From an uncultured Oscillospiraceae bacterium (GTDB lineage Bacteria > Bacillota > Clostridia > Oscillospirales > Oscillospiraceae), in assembly GCA_910587785.1 (NCBI GenBank), contig CAJUOA010000026.1:1-31662 (forward strand): a stretch of 31,662 bases of DNA, read 5' to 3'. Shown piece after piece: positions 31,121-31,662 of this stretch; the stretch's first letter is position 1; each line of letters starts with the position of its first letter. A model generated the notes under the pieces. It had not been told where the DNA came from and searched no databases. It worked only from the letters and a program-made list of their open reading frames with translations. The position numbers and the translations under genes are program-made.

Positions 31121-31168
31121 GGATTTCTTTGCAGTTTTCGCGGTTGGCAAGTTTTAATATGTAACTGG

Positions 31169-31200
31169 ACAGTCGGACTGCGATAGTCCGGCTGTTTTTC
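31169..31200 (+). terminator. Plus-strand Rho-independent terminator upstream of the pyr promoter
   Basis: ACAGTCGGACT pairs with AGTCCGGCTGT (10 of 11 positions) around GCGAT and is followed by TTTTTC on the plus strand. No plus-strand gene precedes it in the window. It could stop antisense transcription out of the pyr region, or be the end of an element. Confidence 0.7.
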
Positions 31201-31409
31201 ATGGAGGTTTAGGTCACATCAAAAAGCCACAAACGAGCGGCGCGGAAACTGGAAAAATGGGCGCGAAGCTGAGGCCCGCTGGGTCGGCGGGGAACCAAGA
31301 AGCCTAGGTCCACCAGACGCAGGAAGAACGCGACGCGTAGACCGTGCGACGAAAAGGCTTTCCTGCAATGCGAACGAAAAGGGGCGGGACCCCAGAAAGG
31401 AGGCCCTAT
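31201..31409 (+). other. Candidate structured leader upstream of a right-edge gene
   Basis: About 200 GC-rich bases without a standard gene. Visible pairings: CCCGC/GCGGG (31274-31291), GGGC/GCCC (31260-31278), AGGAA/TTCCT (31321-31364) and GGGG/CCCC (31381-31393). GCGACGAAAAGG and GCGAACGAAAAGG are near repeats. A 29-codon frame (31218-31307) begins at ATC, ten bases after GGAGG. It may be a leader RNA or leader peptide of the next gene; not identified with any known RNA family. Confidence 0.4.
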
Positions 31410-31662
31410 ATGGGCGAGAAGGAATTCCAGGTAAGCACAGCATATTCCGGCTACGTATTTCTGGGCTGGGCGCAGGGACGGTTTGAACCGGAGCAAGGGC
31501 GTAAGATGCCGTATTATAATATGTTCGTCCTCTCTCCGGTCAGTTCTTTCCAGTCGGAGGACTACAAGGCGTATGGCCTGAAGGCAGAAAAGAAGAAGTG
31601 TCTTTCCGAAAAGGTCTGGGAAGGCCTGGAACCGGGGGACAAGGTCCGGCTGTTCTTCGACG
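31410..31662 (+). CDS. Unrecognised protein, partial (runs off right edge)
   Basis: The first 84 residues of a soluble, Lys/Glu-rich protein: FQVSTAYSGYVFLGWAQGRF, then YYNMFVLSPVSSFQSEDYKA, then CLSEKVWEGLEPGDKVRLFF. I do not recognise the family. The GLEPGDKVRLFFD ending looks like the hydrophobic beta-strand part of small single-domain proteins found near the starts of Tn916-like mobile elements, but this is a guess. AAAGGAGG at 31396-31403 is 6 bp before the ATG, so the start is secure. The long leader upstream suggests regulated expression. Confidence 0.7.
   Translation, partial: MGEKEFQVSTAYSGYVFLGWAQGRFEPEQGRKMPYYNMFVLSPVSSFQSEDYKAYGLKAEKKKCLSEKVWEGLEPGDKVRLFFD

Noticed and set aside
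29967..31157. A 396-codon plus-strand open frame
   Set aside because: Antisense to pyrC and its promoter; no ribosome site or recognisable domain.
31209..31496. A 95-codon minus-strand open frame
   Set aside because: Its translation looks like a shadow of the GC-rich leader and of the plus-strand gene start; no ribosome site.
1..31662. CRISPR array
   Set aside because: I found no regularly spaced direct repeats of CRISPR length; the only tandem array is the 15-bp coding repeat at 11331-11405.

Overview
The window looks like part of a chromosome from a GC-rich, Gram-positive gut Clostridia lineage of the Oscillospiraceae/Flavonifractor kind. This is inferred from strong AGGAGG-type ribosome binding sites, a SpoVG-family gene, a pyrimidine operon of the PyrDB/PyrK plus PyrB/PyrI type, and conjugation genes of the Tn1549/CTn family. 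I could not run a taxonomic search.

Left block (1 to about 16.3 kb): one arm of an integrative and conjugative element (ICE), almost all on the minus strand. Reading leftward from the right end it carries a ParA-ParB fusion, a conserved hypothetical with a cysteine cluster, an MT-A70 methyltransferase, a RepA-like helix-turn-helix protein with an internal 15-bp repeat array, a DUF4406-like protein, a DUF3991/Toprim protein, PcfB, the VirD4 coupling protein, Maff2, a VirB6/TrbL-like channel protein, SpoVG, an XF1762 (GNAT/Mom-like) protein, a DNA cytosine-5 methyltransferase, a radical SAM protein, PrgI and VirB4. VirB4 runs off the left edge, and its family sequence stops abruptly about 50 bases before that edge. 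A large serine recombinase without its catalytic domain lies on the plus strand at 14960-16261. The relaxase is not in the window.

Middle block (16.3 to 23.2 kb): a patchwork of mobile DNA. It starts with a 46-base 3' fragment of a tRNA-Thr(GGT) gene, best read as an attachment-site scar, beside a possible tyrosine-integrase tail. A BrnTA toxin-antitoxin pair, an exported stalk-domain protein, and a type I modification/specificity pair (hsdM, hsdS) follow. After these comes a P-loop ATPase cut off exactly at the 3' end of a convergent small serine recombinase. No hsdR is present.

Right block (23.2 to 31.1 kb): a minus-strand de novo pyrimidine operon in the order pyrC-pyrK-pyrD-pyrF-HAD phosphatase-iron-sulfur flavoprotein-like gene, then pyrE-pyrB-pyrI. 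It starts at a perfect TTGACA-17-TATAAT promoter and ends at a 12-bp-stem terminator. An XRE repressor gene and a divergent small gene, with a clear operator between them, sit inside the cluster. Together the pyr genes make UMP from carbamoyl aspartate onward.

Right edge (31.2 kb to end): a plus-strand terminator, a 200-base GC-rich leader that looks structured, and the start of an unrecognised gene, perhaps the start of another mobile element.

Most interesting leads: a cytosine methyltransferase/radical SAM/Mom-like gene trio that could be an undescribed DNA hypermodification module; the ParA-ParB fusion with an internal ribosome binding site; repeats inside the rep-like gene that could be an ICE replication origin; and several genes whose expected ATG position holds ATA, ATC or ATT.
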